From Pelagerythrobacter marinus (lineage in GTDB: Bacteria > Pseudomonadota > Alphaproteobacteria > Sphingomonadales > Sphingomonadaceae): DNA of 64,000 nucleotides. A program made the translations under genes and the position numbers. The stretch lies in the NCBI RefSeq assembly GCF_009827515.1, contig NZ_WTYO01000001.1, positions 229,501-293,500 on the forward strand, read 5' to 3'. A model generated the notes under the pieces. That model saw nothing but the letters and a program-made list of their open reading frames with translations. It was not told where the DNA came from and did no database searches. Below, in pieces: positions 9,691-18,663 of this stretch (the stretch's first letter is position 1; each line of letters opens with the position of its first letter).

Positions 9691-11840
9691 GCCGCTTTCC
9701 CCTTCGCCCCGCCCGGGCCGGTCATCCGGGTAAGCGCGGCCTGTTTCGGCTGGTCCAGCGTGATCAGCCCGTTGTGCAGCACGACGATCCGGTCCACCAG
9801 CTCGAGCGCGCGCATCCGGTGCGTCGCGATCACGACCGTGCGGTTGCGGCTCCAGCGGCCGAAGCGTTCGATGAAGTGTCGTTCCGCCGCCTCGTCCATC
9901 GCCGCGGTCGGTTCGTCGAGCAGGACGACCGAGGGTTCGCGCAGCAACAGGCGCGCGAGCAGCAGGGCCTGGGTCTGCCCGCCCGAGAGGCCCGCGCCGC
10001 CTTCCTGGACCACGTAATCGAGGCCCGCCTGGGTGCGCCGGACGAAATCGCCGGCCCCCACCATGTCGAGCGCGGCCGCGATCTCCGCGTCGCTGGGGTC
10101 GGGCGCGCCCAGCGTCAGGTTGTCGCGCAAGGTGCCGTGAAACAGGCGGCTGTTCTGGCCCAGCAGGCCGATATCGCGGCGCACGTCGGCCGGATCGACC
10201 TGGTGAAGGGCGAGGCCATCGACCAGCACCTCCCCCGAAACGGGGGGCAGGAGGCCGGACAGGGCCTGGAGCAGGGTGGACTTGCCGGCCCCGTTGCGCC
10301 CCAGCAGGGCCACTTTCTCGCCCGCGCCGATATCCAGTTCGGGCACGGTCAGCACGGGCGGCCCGGTATCCTCGCCATCGGCGAACGTGGCCGCGCGCAG
10401 GGCGAACTCGCCGCGGATGGCGGGCGCCTGCAGCCGCTGTTCGGCATCGGGCGCATCGACCGGCAGGGCCATGATCTGGTCCACCCCCTGGATGCCGATG
10501 CGTGCCTGCTGCAGGCGGTTGAGAACCTGGGTGACCTGGCCGATCGGCCCCATCATCCGCGAACCCAGGATCGAGGCACCGACCAGCGCGCCGGTGGTCA
10601 TGTCCCCGGCGATCACCATCGGCGCGCCGAAGAACACGATCGTGGCATAGACGGCGTTCTGAATGTTCTGCGCCCAGGCGGTGAGGCCGCCCGTCAGGCT
10701 GCGGACCTTCAGCTGGGCTTCGCTGGCGACGGCGTTGTATTCGTTCCACCGGCGCTGGAGAGGCTCTTCGGCCTGGAGCGTCTTGATATCCTCGCTCCGC
10801 TGCACGGCCTCGACCAGCAGGGCGTTGCGCAGCGAGGATTCGCGCATCGCCTCGGTCGCATGGGCCCTCAGCTTCCGCTGGGCGAGCCAGCCGGGCACGA
10901 TCAGCAGCGCCATCGCGCACAGCGGCACGAGGGCGAGCGGCCCGGCGATGAACCAGAACACGGCCAGGAACAGGAGGAAGAACGGGATGTCGGCAATCGC
11001 GGCGACCGTGGTCGAAGTCAGCAGTTCACGCACTTGCTCGAGGTCGCGCAGCTGGGCGATGAACGTGCCGGTCGAAGCCGGCCGGTCGGCATTGCGCACG
11101 CGCAGGGCATGGCCGAAGACCCGGTCCGATATGCGCAGGTCCGCCCGGCGGCCCAGCACGTCGATAATCGTCGTGCGAAGACGCGTCAGCGCGAAGCCGA
11201 AGGCGATCGCCCCGATCACCCCGGCGAACAGGACGTAGAGCGTCGGGAAGGATTCGGCCGGCACGACCCGGTCGTAAACCTGCATCGAGAACAGGACCCC
11301 GGCCAGCGCGAGCGAATTGGTGACCAGCGAGGCGACGACGACGCTGCCGTACATCCGCCGGTCGCGCAGCAGGATGCGGCGAAGCCAGTGTTCCTCGTAA
11401 GGCCGGATATAAGTGTCCACCCGCGCATCGGGCACGGCGCTGGCGGGCCGGGGGACGACGAACACGGTGCTGGCGGCGACCAGTTCGTCGCGCGTCATGC
11501 GCTGTTGCAACCCGCGTTCGCCGGTCATCGCCAGGCTCGCCACCCCCTCGGCATCGATCGCCGTCACCACGGCCAGCGTGCCGTCGGCCAGCTCGGCGAT
11601 GACGGGCAGCCGCCAGCTCGAGAGCGCCTGCGCGCCGGGCCGGGCGAAGCTCACCTGCAGACCGGCATGGTGCGCGATCGTGCGGATGCGGCGTTCGCGT
11701 CCCTCCTCCTTCTGCCAGCGATCCGACAGCCGGGCGGTTTCGGCCGAGACCTGCAGACGATACTGGTGCGCGACCTGGCGCATGGCATCGATCCAGGCCT
11801 GGGCGTCGAAGGCCCCGTCGGGATCGCGCGCGCCGGTCAT
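9687..11840 (-). CDS. LapB-type type I secretion ABC transporter (permease plus ATPase)
   Basis: At 717 residues this is full-length for the family. The N-terminal ~140 residues form a C39-peptidase-like domain without an obvious catalytic Cys (HHAGLQVSFARPGAQALSSW), as in transporters that hold RTX/Bap-type substrates without cleaving them. A six-helix exporter domain follows at about 165-440. The ATPase has Walker A GRNGAGKST near 512, signature LSGGQ, Walker B VVLLDEPTAAMDE and an H-loop ATHR. It powers export of the adhesin encoded upstream. The ATG at 11840 overlaps the TolC-like gene's stop by four bases. The transporter looks intact, unlike the upstream outer-membrane factor. Confidence 0.93.
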   Translation of the reverse strand: MTGARDPDGAFDAQAWIDAMRQVAHQYRLQVSAETARLSDRWQKEEGRERRIRTIAHHAGLQVSFARPGAQALSSWRLPVIAELADGTLAVVTAIDAEGVASLAMTGERGLQQRMTRDELVAASTVFVVPRPASAVPDARVDTYIRPYEEHWLRRILLRDRRMYGSVVVASLVTNSLALAGVLFSMQVYDRVVPAESFPTLYVLFAGVIGAIAFGFALTRLRTTIIDVLGRRADLRISDRVFGHALRVRNADRPASTGTFIAQLRDLEQVRELLTSTTVAAIADIPFFLLFLAVFWFIAGPLALVPLCAMALLIVPGWLAQRKLRAHATEAMRESSLRNALLVEAVQRSEDIKTLQAEEPLQRRWNEYNAVASEAQLKVRSLTGGLTAWAQNIQNAVYATIVFFGAPMVIAGDMTTGALVGASILGSRMMGPIGQVTQVLNRLQQARIGIQGVDQIMALPVDAPDAEQRLQAPAIRGEFALRAATFADGEDTGPPVLTVPELDIGAGEKVALLGRNGAGKSTLLQALSGLLPPVSGEVLVDGLALHQVDPADVRRDIGLLGQNSRLFHGTLRDNLTLGAPDPSDAEIAAALDMVGAGDFVRRTQAGLDYVVQEGGAGLSGGQTQALLLARLLLREPSVVLLDEPTAAMDEAAERHFIERFGRWSRNRTVVIATHRMRALELVDRIVVLHNGLITLDQPKQAALTRMTGPGGAKGKAA

Positions 11841-13159
11841 CCGATCGTCTCCTGCCGGCCGGCGAGGTCGAGGCCGAAGGCCTCGCGCGCCGCGCCCGAG
11901 GTGACCAGGCAATCGATCTGGAGGCGGCGCAGGTCGTGCCTGGTATTCGCGAGGTCGAAACGCACCTGGTGCAGTTCCTGTTCGGCATTGAGCAGGTCCA
12001 CCAGCGTCTTGGTGCCCATCTCCAGGTATTGCAGGCGATAGAGCTTGCCCGTCTCGCGCATCGACGCCTCGCGGAAGACGAGCGTGTCGATCACCCGGTC
12101 GAAGCTGGCGACCTGGCGCCGCGCTTCGTCCAGCAGGCGGCTGACGTCGTTGCGCACGCGCGCCTCGGCCGCGTCCGCCGCGGCCAGGGCATGGGCGGCA
12201 CCGCGCGCCCGCGCCCGGTTGGCCCCGCCGTTGTAGAGCGAGGTCGAGACGGTGATCCCGAAATTGTAATCCTCGCGATCGCCGAAGGGATCGTGGATGT
12301 CGGTCGATCCCCCGACCGCGAGCGAGACCGTGGGCATCCGTTCGGCCTTCGCCCTGGCGAGTTCGGCGCGGGCCCTTTCGCGGTCGGCGCGCGCTTCGTC
12401 GATCGCGGGAATCGCCGACCAGTCGGGGGCGCCGCGCCGGCAGGCCTGGGCGAGGGCGGGGGGAAACCCGCGCGAGACGGGCGGGGCGCGGTCGCGGCCG
12501 AGCAGGTGGGCGAGGGTGGTCTGCCAGCGTTCGCGCTGCGCCTCGATCTGTTCGATCGTGGCCTGGGCGGAATGGACCCGCGCGTCGGCCTGCAGCAGGT
12601 CTGCCTTGGTCGCGGCGCCGCGTTCGAAGCGCAATTGCACCAGCCGGCTGATGCTGCGCACGCTTTCGCGCTGCTCCAGCGCGATGGCGAGCAGGGCGGC
12701 CGCGCGCTACAGCTCGATCACCGCGTAGGCGGTGTCGCGCACCAGGGCGTCGACGGCGATCAGCAGGCGCGCCTCGCCCGCCCGGGTGCCGGCCCGCGCA
12801 GCGGAAACGGCGCTGCGGACCTTGCCGAAATCGTGGACCATCTGGGTCACCGACAAGTTGGCCCGCGGGCGCCACCGGCTGGGGCCGAAACTGTCGTAGC
12901 CGCTGCCTATGCCCGCTTCCACGCTCGGCCGGTACCCGGCGCGGGCGACGTCGATCTCCTCGGCGCGGGCGGCAAGGTCGGCCTCCGCCTCCTCGACCGA
13001 GGGATGCCAGGCCACGGCCTCTCGCGCGGCCGCTTCGATGGTGAGAGCCCCGGGCTCGTCCGGGGAAGAAGCTGCAAGAACGGGGGACACCCCGAGCGTG
13101 CAGGCCAGGGCGGCGGCCGAAAACCATCCGGATGTGGACCAGGTTCTTCCGCGGATCAC
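11837..13159 (-). pseudogene. TolC-family outer-membrane factor of the T1SS, interrupted by an in-frame TAG
   Basis: The frame from 13159 to 11837 encodes 441 codons of a TolC/LapE-like protein. It has an export signal (FSAAALACTLGVSPVLA), TolC repeat-1 motifs (AREAVAWHPSVEEAEADL, GYRPSVEAGIGSGYDSFG) and repeat-2 motifs (FERGAATKADLLQADARV, GGSTDIHDPFGDREDYNFGI). Codon 151 (12709-12707) is TAG in the context AYAVIEL-stop-RAAALLA, where Gln (CAG) is the natural residue in this helix. Both halves lie in the same frame, so this is a single nonsense substitution or a base-call error, not a frameshift. A GTG at 12661 could restart translation but would yield a signal-less fragment. The initiating codon is probably the GTG at 13159, with GAGAGAGG just upstream. 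Confidence 0.85.
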
Positions 13160-13238
13160 GCACCCTCTCTCGATCTGTGGCGAAGGCGCCGCCGGGGATG
13201 GACACGTGTCCTGGATCGCGCTGTCAGAGGCCTGCTCC

Positions 13239-16200
13239 CTATACTGCCGAAAATCCGCCGTTCTCGAGGTCGTCGTCGAGCCTGGTGTCGAGGTAACCCA
13301 GGGGATCGGTGGCCCCTCCCGTGCCGGCCCCCGCGTCGGCCCCGCCGGTCGCGCTACCGTTATCCTCGCCGGCCGCGATGCGGGGTGCCGCTTCCTCTCC
13401 GATCTCGAGCAAGTAGCGATCGAGGATCGTTGCCAGGCTGCCGTTGTCTTCCATCGTGAGCTCGCTCGACATCTCGAACGATCCCGGCATCGGCGATCCG
13501 ACCGAACCGTCGAGCCCGGCGTCCATCAGGCCGAAGTCGCCCAGCGGCACGACATCCGGCTCCATCGCGCTCGACGCCGCGAACGCTGCCGCGCCGTCCG
13601 GCGGGCCCGCGAAGTCGAGCGTCACGGTCAGGGTCGCCGTCTCGGTGTCGCCGCCCGGGGACACGAGCGTGTAGAGGAAGCTGTCGGTGTCGCCGTAAGC
13701 GCCGGTGAAGCTCGTGTCGGCCACGTAGGAATAGCTGCCGTCGGGATTGACCGTCAGCGTTCCGTATGTGCCCACGATCGCGGTGCCCCCGGCGGCAATC
13801 GCCGTGCCGTTGACTTCCGAAACGACGGTTCCGGCCGGGGCCACGTCGGTGCCGCCGATCCCTGCGTCGAGGATGACGTTGCCCGCGACCGTTCCGCTGA
13901 CCGTGGCCGGCGGCTCGTATTCGGTGATCTGGTCCGAAGTGGACCTGATTGACAGGTCGTTGAGCAGCGAAGCATCGAGCAGGCCGCCGGCATTGCCGAT
14001 CGTGACGTAGTATGTCGCGCCGCCGCTGAACTCGGGCAGGGCGAGTTCGGCTGCGGTCCAGTTGGCGCCCAGTATCCCTCCGCTCCCGACGAGCCAGTCC
14101 GTGGCGGTATAGACCCGGGTTCCCGTGCTGCTGCCGTCTTCCACGCGGTAGACGACGAGGTCGAAGTCCGAATCTCCGAACAGGCTGAGATCCAGGAGCG
14201 CAGCGCCTTCGCCGTCGACGCTGACCTGCCGTGTGGCGTTCTCCGAGACGGCGAAAGTGAGGAAATTCGACCCGCCCAGCACGGAGACATCGACGGTATC
14301 GCCTGCCACGCCGAGATCGAGCAGGGCTCCCACCGTGGCGCTCTGCAGCGGCTGGTCCGACGTTTCGGGCGTCACGTCGAGGAACAGGGTTGCCTCGTTG
14401 TCCACCGCGACGAGCAGGTCGGGCGCCGTCGCCGTGGTCGCGGCGGAGACGTTGCCCGCGGCATCGGTCGCCGTGACCTGGAGCAGTTCGCCGTCGGTCT
14501 GGGCGGGGATGGTGACGCTATAGCTGCCGCCCGCATCGGCCGTGCCCGTGCCCAGGACGGTAATGCCGTCGGGTGCATGGACGGTGATCGTCGCGCCCGC
14601 CTCCGCCGTGCCGGTCACCGTGGTGCCGGTGGCATCGTCGACATCGGCGGTCGGCGCATCGGGCGGCGTCAGGTCGGGCGCTTGCACCGGGGTGGTGCCC
14701 GATTCGTTGCCGGCGGCATCGGTCGCGGTGACCAGCAGATCCTCGCCGTTGGTCTGGGCGGGGATGGTGACGCTGTAGCTGCCGCCCGCATTGGCCGTGC
14801 CCGTGCCGAGGACGGTGATGCCATCGGGCGCATAGACGGTGATCGTCGCGCCCGCCTCCGCCGTGCCGGTCACTGTGGTGCCGGTGGCATCGTCGACGTT
14901 AGCAGTGGGCGCATCGGGCGGCGTCAGGTCGGGCGCCTCGGCCATCGTCGGGGTGGATTCGTTGCCGGCTGCATCGGTCGCCGTGACCAGCAGGTCCTCG
15001 CCGTTGGTCTGGGCGGGGATGGTGACGCTGTAGTTGCCGCTCGCATCGGCCGTGCCCGTGCCGAGGACGGTGATGCCATCGGGCGCGTAGACGGTGATCG
15101 TCGCGCCCGCCTCCGCCGTGCCGGTCACCGTGGTGCCGGTGGCATCGTCGACGTCGGCAGTGGGCGCATCGGGCGGGGTCGTATCGGCCGCGACCAGCTC
15201 GATCGTCAGGGTCGCGCTATCGCTGCTGCCGTCGGCATTGACGAGGCGGTAGGTGAAGACCTCGGTCTCGCCCACGCCGTTGGCATCGTCGCTGGGCGTA
15301 TAGGTGTAACTGCCGTCGGCATTGATCACCAGCGTGCCGTAAGTTCCGGCGACAACGAGCCCGTCGGTGACGGTCACGAACGTCCCGCCGCCGGTGTCGA
15401 TCTCCAGCGTCTCGCTGCCCGAGACGTTGACATCGTTGGCCAGGACATTACCGGTCACCGGGTCGCCGTCCGCCGTGGTCGTGCGGAACTCCGCATCGAG
15501 GGTGAGGGTGATGCCGGCCGAGAGCAGGCCGCCCCCTTCGTAAACCACCCGGTAGTTGCCCGGCGCCAGGTCGTCGGCGCTGACGCGCACCTGGTTGTCG
15601 GCCAGGATGTCGAGCGTCAGCAGGTCGAGTAGCCCGCCGCCCGAAGTGCTCGCGACATCTTCGAACGAACCGTCGGGCCGCTCGCGCTGAAGCGTGAACT
15701 CGACGTCGCTGAGCACGGTCGCGATGCTGTCTGCCGTCAGGGTGAAGGTCGTGTCGACCTGGGTGCCCCCGGCGACGGCGAAGGCGTAGGTTTCGCTGAA
15801 CGTCCCGACGGCCAGGACGTAGGAGGTGCTGTCGCTGTCGGTCGTGGTCGCGACCGACATGTCGAATTCCACGCTCGCCGTGTCGTTCACGGCGTCAGCG
15901 TCTGCATCGGCATCAGCGTCTGCGTCGGCATCCGCGTCTGCGTCTGCATCGGCATCTGCATCAGCATCTGCGTCGGCATCAGCGTCCGCGTCTGCGTCCG
16001 CATCGGCGTCTGCGTCAGCATCTGCGTCAGCGTCTGCGTCAGCGTCTGCATCAGCATCAGCGTCTGCATCCGCATCGGCGTCAGCGTCCGCATCCGCGTC
16101 TGCATCTGCGTCGGCATCGGCATCTGCGTCCGCGTCTGCATCCGCATCTGCGTCAGCGTCCGCATCCGCGTCTGCATCCGCATCAGCATCGGCGTCAGCG

Positions 16201-17639
16201 TCTGCGTCGGCATCCGCATCAGCATCGGCGTCAGCGTCTGCGTCGGCATCCGCGTCTGCGTCTGCATCAGCGTCTGCGTCTGCATCAGCGTCCGCGTCCG
16301 CGTCGGCATCCGCGTCCGCATCCGCATCGGCGTCAGCGTCTGCATCAGCATCAGCGTCTGCATCCGCATCGGCGTCAGCGTCGGCGTCAGCGTCCGCATC
16401 AGCGTCTGCATCGGCATCTGCGTCAGCATCAGCGTCCGCGTCCGCGTCCGCGTCGGCATCCGCATCGGTGTCAGCGTCTGCGTCAGCGTCTGCATCAGCG
16501 TCCGCGTCTGCGTCCGCATCTGCGTCAGCGTCGGCGTCCGCATCGGCGTCAGCGTCGGCGTCCGCGTCGGCATCTGCATCCGCATCAGCGTCTGCGTCTG
16601 CGTCTGCATCGGCGTCAGCGTCGGCATCCGCATCTGCATCGGCGTCCGCATCCGCGTCGGCATCCGCGTCCGCGTCGGCATCCGCATCGGCGTCTGCGTC
16701 AGCGTCTGCATCAGCATCAGCGTCTGCATCCGCATCGGCATCTGCGTCGGCGTCCGCGTCTGCATCCGCATCTGCGTCAGCGTCCGCATCCGCGTCTGCA
16801 TCCGCATCAGCATCGGCGTCAGCGTCTGCGTCGGCATCAGCGTCTGCGTCTGCATCAGCGTCCGCGTCCGCGTCCGCGTCGGCATCCGCATCGGTGTCAG
16901 CGTCTGCGTCAGCGTCTGCATCAGCGTCCGCGTCTGCGTCCGCATCTGCGTCAGCATCAGCGTCTGCATCCGCGTCGGCGTCGGCGTCAGCGTCTGCATC
17001 GGCGTCCGCGTCCGCATCTGCGTCCGCGTCGGCGTCAGCGTCGGCATCGGCATCTGCGTCGGCGTCCGCATCTGCGTCCGCGTCGGCGTCAGCGTCCGCG
17101 TCCGCATCTGCGTCGGCGTCCGCATCGGCATCAGCGTCCGCATCGGCGTCAGCGTCAGCGTCCGCATCTGCGTCGGCATCTGCATCGGTGTCGTCGCCGC
17201 CACCACCACCACCACCACCACCACCACCGCCGGCTGCTGCCGCGGCGAGGCCGGCGGCGCCGAGGAGGCCGGTGATCGGCAGGAGGGCGCCGGTCCCGCC
17301 GCCCCCGCCGGTCGATCCGGCGGCCAGCTGCGTAAGATCGTCGACCTGGCCGAGCGGTTCATAGGCAAGGATCGTGTCCGGCTCGACGAGCCAGAGCGAT
17401 CCGTCCGCCTCCTGCAGGACGATCTCGCTGGCGTCTTCGGCGAAGGCGTAGAAGTCGGCGATCCGGATTTCCTCGCCATTGGCGAGACGCAGGACGAGAT
17501 CGTTCCCCTCGCGCGTGGCGCCGACGAGATCCTCGCGCTCGAGCGGTAGCTTTACGACAGCAGGGCCATCCAGGTTTATGGCGTCCAGTTCGACTATCCG
17601 AACCTCGCCGGATGACTTGTCGTAAAGCTCTGCTGGCAT
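13239..17639 (-). CDS. BapA-like type I-secreted adhesin with a long Asp-Ala stalk
   Basis: The protein has 1,466 residues. Residues 1-100 are a BapA-prefix-like domain ([19 protein letters not shown]). A Gly/Ala-rich stretch follows ([14 protein letters not shown], then about twelve Gly to residue 148), recalling LapA/BapA retention-linker regions. Residues about 152-583 are 216 Asp-Ala dipeptides with two Thr substitutions. Next come a VCBS/cadherin-like domain ([12 protein letters not shown] to [17 protein letters not shown]), three 85-residue bacterial Ig-like repeats ([20 protein letters not shown]), an unclassified beta-rich part, another VCBS-like domain, and a C-terminal tail ending [15 protein letters not shown]. 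There are no RTX nonapeptides. It is the first gene of the secretion operon, 79 bp before the TolC-like gene, and is presumably exported by it for surface attachment or biofilm. Confidence 0.88.
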   Translation of the reverse strand: MPAELYDKSSGEVRIVELDAINLDGPAVVKLPLEREDLVGATREGNDLVLRLANGEEIRIADFYAFAEDASEIVLQEADGSLWLVEPDTILAYEPLGQVDDLTQLAAGSTGGGGGTGALLPITGLLGAAGLAAAAAGGGGGGGGGGGGDDTDADADADADADADADADADADADADADADADADADADADADADADADADADADADADADADADADADADADADADADADADADADADADADADADADTDADADADADADADADADADADADADADADADADADADADADADADADADADADADADADADADADADADADADADADADADADADADADADADADADADADADADADADADADADADADADADADADADADADADADADADTDADADADADADADADADADADADADADADADADADADADADADADADADADADADADADADADADADADADADADADADADADADADADADADADADADADADADADADADADADADADADADADADADADADADADADADADADADADADADADADADADADADADADADADADADADADADADADADADAVNDTASVEFDMSVATTTDSDSTSYVLAVGTFSETYAFAVAGGTQVDTTFTLTADSIATVLSDVEFTLQRERPDGSFEDVASTSGGGLLDLLTLDILADNQVRVSADDLAPGNYRVVYEGGGLLSAGITLTLDAEFRTTTADGDPVTGNVLANDVNVSGSETLEIDTGGGTFVTVTDGLVVAGTYGTLVINADGSYTYTPSDDANGVGETEVFTYRLVNADGSSDSATLTIELVAADTTPPDAPTADVDDATGTTVTGTAEAGATITVYAPDGITVLGTGTADASGNYSVTIPAQTNGEDLLVTATDAAGNESTPTMAEAPDLTPPDAPTANVDDATGTTVTGTAEAGATITVYAPDGITVLGTGTANAGGSYSVTIPAQTNGEDLLVTATDAAGNESGTTPVQAPDLTPPDAPTADVDDATGTTVTGTAEAGATITVHAPDGITVLGTGTADAGGSYSVTIPAQTDGELLQVTATDAAGNVSAATTATAPDLLVAVDNEATLFLDVTPETSDQPLQSATVGALLDLGVAGDTVDVSVLGGSNFLTFAVSENATRQVSVDGEGAALLDLSLFGDSDFDLVVYRVEDGSSTGTRVYTATDWLVGSGGILGANWTAAELALPEFSGGATYYVTIGNAGGLLDASLLNDLSIRSTSDQITEYEPPATVSGTVAGNVILDAGIGGTDVAPAGTVVSEVNGTAIAAGGTAIVGTYGTLTVNPDGSYSYVADTSFTGAYGDTDSFLYTLVSPGGDTETATLTVTLDFAGPPDGAAAFAASSAMEPDVVPLGDFGLMDAGLDGSVGSPMPGSFEMSSELTMEDNGSLATILDRYLLEIGEEAAPRIAAGEDNGSATGGADAGAGTGGATDPLGYLDTRLDDDLENGGFSAV
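14412..15180 (-). repeat. Three tandem 255-bp repeats encoding Ig-like (Big_6-type) domains
   Basis: The landmark ggcatcgtcgac recurs at 14631, 14886 and 15141, giving an exact 255-bp (85-residue) period. Copies are nearly identical at DNA level, differing at scattered positions such as [16 protein letters not shown] and ADAGGSYS. This indicates recent duplication or homogenisation. Boundaries are approximate. Confidence 0.85.
15891..17186 (-). repeat. Low-complexity tract encoding (Asp-Ala)216
   Basis: For 1,296 bp every codon pair encodes Asp then Ala. All four Ala codons and both Asp codons are used in shuffled order, and two Ala codons are changed to Thr (near 16467 and 16893). The two Thr sites share the same flanking codon pattern about 426 bp apart, and other codon patterns recur near 16025, 16335 and 16695. 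The tract has therefore grown by duplication of large blocks as well as single units. Confidence 0.93.
17202..17228. repeat. (ACC)9 trinucleotide tract, poly-Gly in the adhesin
   Basis: Nine consecutive ACC triplets on the plus strand encode GGT glycine codons in the adhesin linker just before the Asp-Ala tract. As an uninterrupted microsatellite in frame, it could vary linker length by slippage without a frameshift. Confidence 0.85.
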
Positions 17640-17673
17640 TGTCGACTCCCTCTACGCCGGGATTCGTTACTAG

Positions 17674-17738
17674 AATTGAGACAATACGGGTACGCGTTAG
17701 TCTTGCGGACTAACTTAAGTTAGTTATTGATCTCAATT
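17674..17738. promoter_or_regulatory. Nested inverted repeats in the adhesin upstream region
   Basis: In the AT-rich 262-bp divergent intergenic region, AATTGAGA (17674-17681) and TCTCAATT (17731-17738) form outer arms. Inside them, GTTAGTC (17696-17702) pairs with GACTAAC (17708-17714), and the 14-bp palindrome CTAACTTAAGTTAG spans 17710-17723. The cluster begins 35 bp upstream of the adhesin start. It is the best candidate operator for the adhesin/secretion operon; the binding factor is unknown. Apart from this and the LexA box, I see nothing else in the 17640-17901 gap. Confidence 0.5.
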
Positions 17739-17884
17739 TCTTCATTGGAGAAGCTATCAGCGATTTATAATCGCGCAATTAAAATTGGCGCTCCTCTCCG
17801 TTTTCGGAACAGTTACCTGCCGATGCCCCCGTGAGAGAAGAGGATATGTCCTGGCTCACCCTGCCTTGCATATCCGGTGAATAA

Positions 17885-17899
17885 GAACATAATGGGAAC
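17885..17899 (+). promoter_or_regulatory. LexA (SOS) box upstream of imuA
   Basis: GAAC-ATAATGG-GAAC is an exact match to the alphaproteobacterial LexA operator GAAC-N7-GAAC. It ends two bases before the imuA ATG, so LexA would cover the start region and the untranslated leader must be very short or absent. It predicts DNA-damage induction of the three-gene mutasome operon. Confidence 0.9.
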
Positions 17900-17901
17900 A
17901 T

Positions 17902-18663
17902 ATGACCGATTCGCCGATCCTGCGCCTGGGCTCCAGGGCCCTGTCCGCGCCCGTGCCGAAAGGCCGCGGCGTGATCGGGCTCGATGTGCCAGAGGTGGAT
18001 CGCTGGCTGAAAGGCGGCCTGCGGCGCGACGGCCTGCATGAATTCTATGCCCCGTCCGGCAGCCCGCCGGGGCCGGCAATGGCGCTGGCCCTGCTGGCCG
18101 GCATGCGCAATTGCGGCCAGGGCCGTTCGCTCATGTGGTTGCGGGCCCGCGGCGGCCGGCGAAAGGACGGGCCCCATGCGCCCGGCCTGGCCGAACTGGG
18201 AATCGATCCGGCCGCTCTCCTGCTGCTGGAACTGGCAGACCCGGCCGACCTGCTGGTGGCAGGGGTGGAAAGCCTCCGGCATGGCGGGGCGGGGGCCGTG
18301 GTGCTGGAACTGCGCGGACGCTGCCGGGCGCTCGATCTTACCGCCTCGCGCCGGCTGGCCCTGGCCGCGGAACGCAGCGGAACGATGGCGCTGATCGTGC
18401 GGGGCGATGCCCGGCCCGTGCCCAGCGCGGCGCACACCCGCTGGCAGGTATCGGCCGCCCCCTCGCGCGCCCTGCCTGCCAATGCCCCGGGGCACCCGGT
18501 CTTCGACCTGCAACTGCTGCGCCAGCGCGGAGGGGCGGAAGGCCTCCACGTGCAACTGGAATGGAACCGTGAACAAGCTGTCTTCCGAACGCCGATATAT
18601 GGCGATCCACCTGCCGTTCCTGCCGGCAGAGCGGAGGATCGCCGGGCGCGTCGCGCCGCCTGA
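17902..18663 (+). CDS. imuA: ImuA, RecA-like accessory protein of the translesion mutasome
   Basis: The 253-residue protein matches ImuA of SOS mutagenesis cassettes, a shortened RecA-superfamily protein. Visible features are VPEVDRWLKGGLRRDGLHEFY at the N-terminus, a degenerate P-loop region (APSGSPPGPAMALALLAGM), and the hydrophobic core strands SLMWLRAR, AALLLLELADPADLL and GAGAVVLELRG. It recruits or regulates ImuB and DnaE2 during lesion bypass. The ATG at 17902 follows the LexA box directly. The C-terminus overlaps the imuB start by about 95 bp in another frame. The proposal is strong because of the three-gene context. Confidence 0.88.
   Translation: MTDSPILRLGSRALSAPVPKGRGVIGLDVPEVDRWLKGGLRRDGLHEFYAPSGSPPGPAMALALLAGMRNCGQGRSLMWLRARGGRRKDGPHAPGLAELGIDPAALLLLELADPADLLVAGVESLRHGGAGAVVLELRGRCRALDLTASRRLALAAERSGTMALIVRGDARPVPSAAHTRWQVSAAPSRALPANAPGHPVFDLQLLRQRGGAEGLHVQLEWNREQAVFRTPIYGDPPAVPAGRAEDRRARRAA

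Noticed and set aside
12661-12663. GTG as the start of an independent short TolC-like gene
   Set aside because: The product would lack the export signal and the first repeat; the frame is continuous with the upstream half apart from one TAG.
9774-13459. Long plus-strand frames (755 and 507 codons) over the ABC transporter and TolC-like genes
   Set aside because: Shadow frames opposite well-supported genes with family motifs.
15891-17186. Possible CRISPR-like or tandem non-coding array
   Set aside because: There are no spacers or constant repeats; codon-level variation with a constant dipeptide shows a coding tract.
15826-17364. Plus-strand open frame of 512 codons encoding (Ser-Ala)n
   Set aside because: It is the antisense of the Asp-Ala tract; a dipeptide repeat without stops opens every frame. 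It has no ribosome site and no non-repeat domain.
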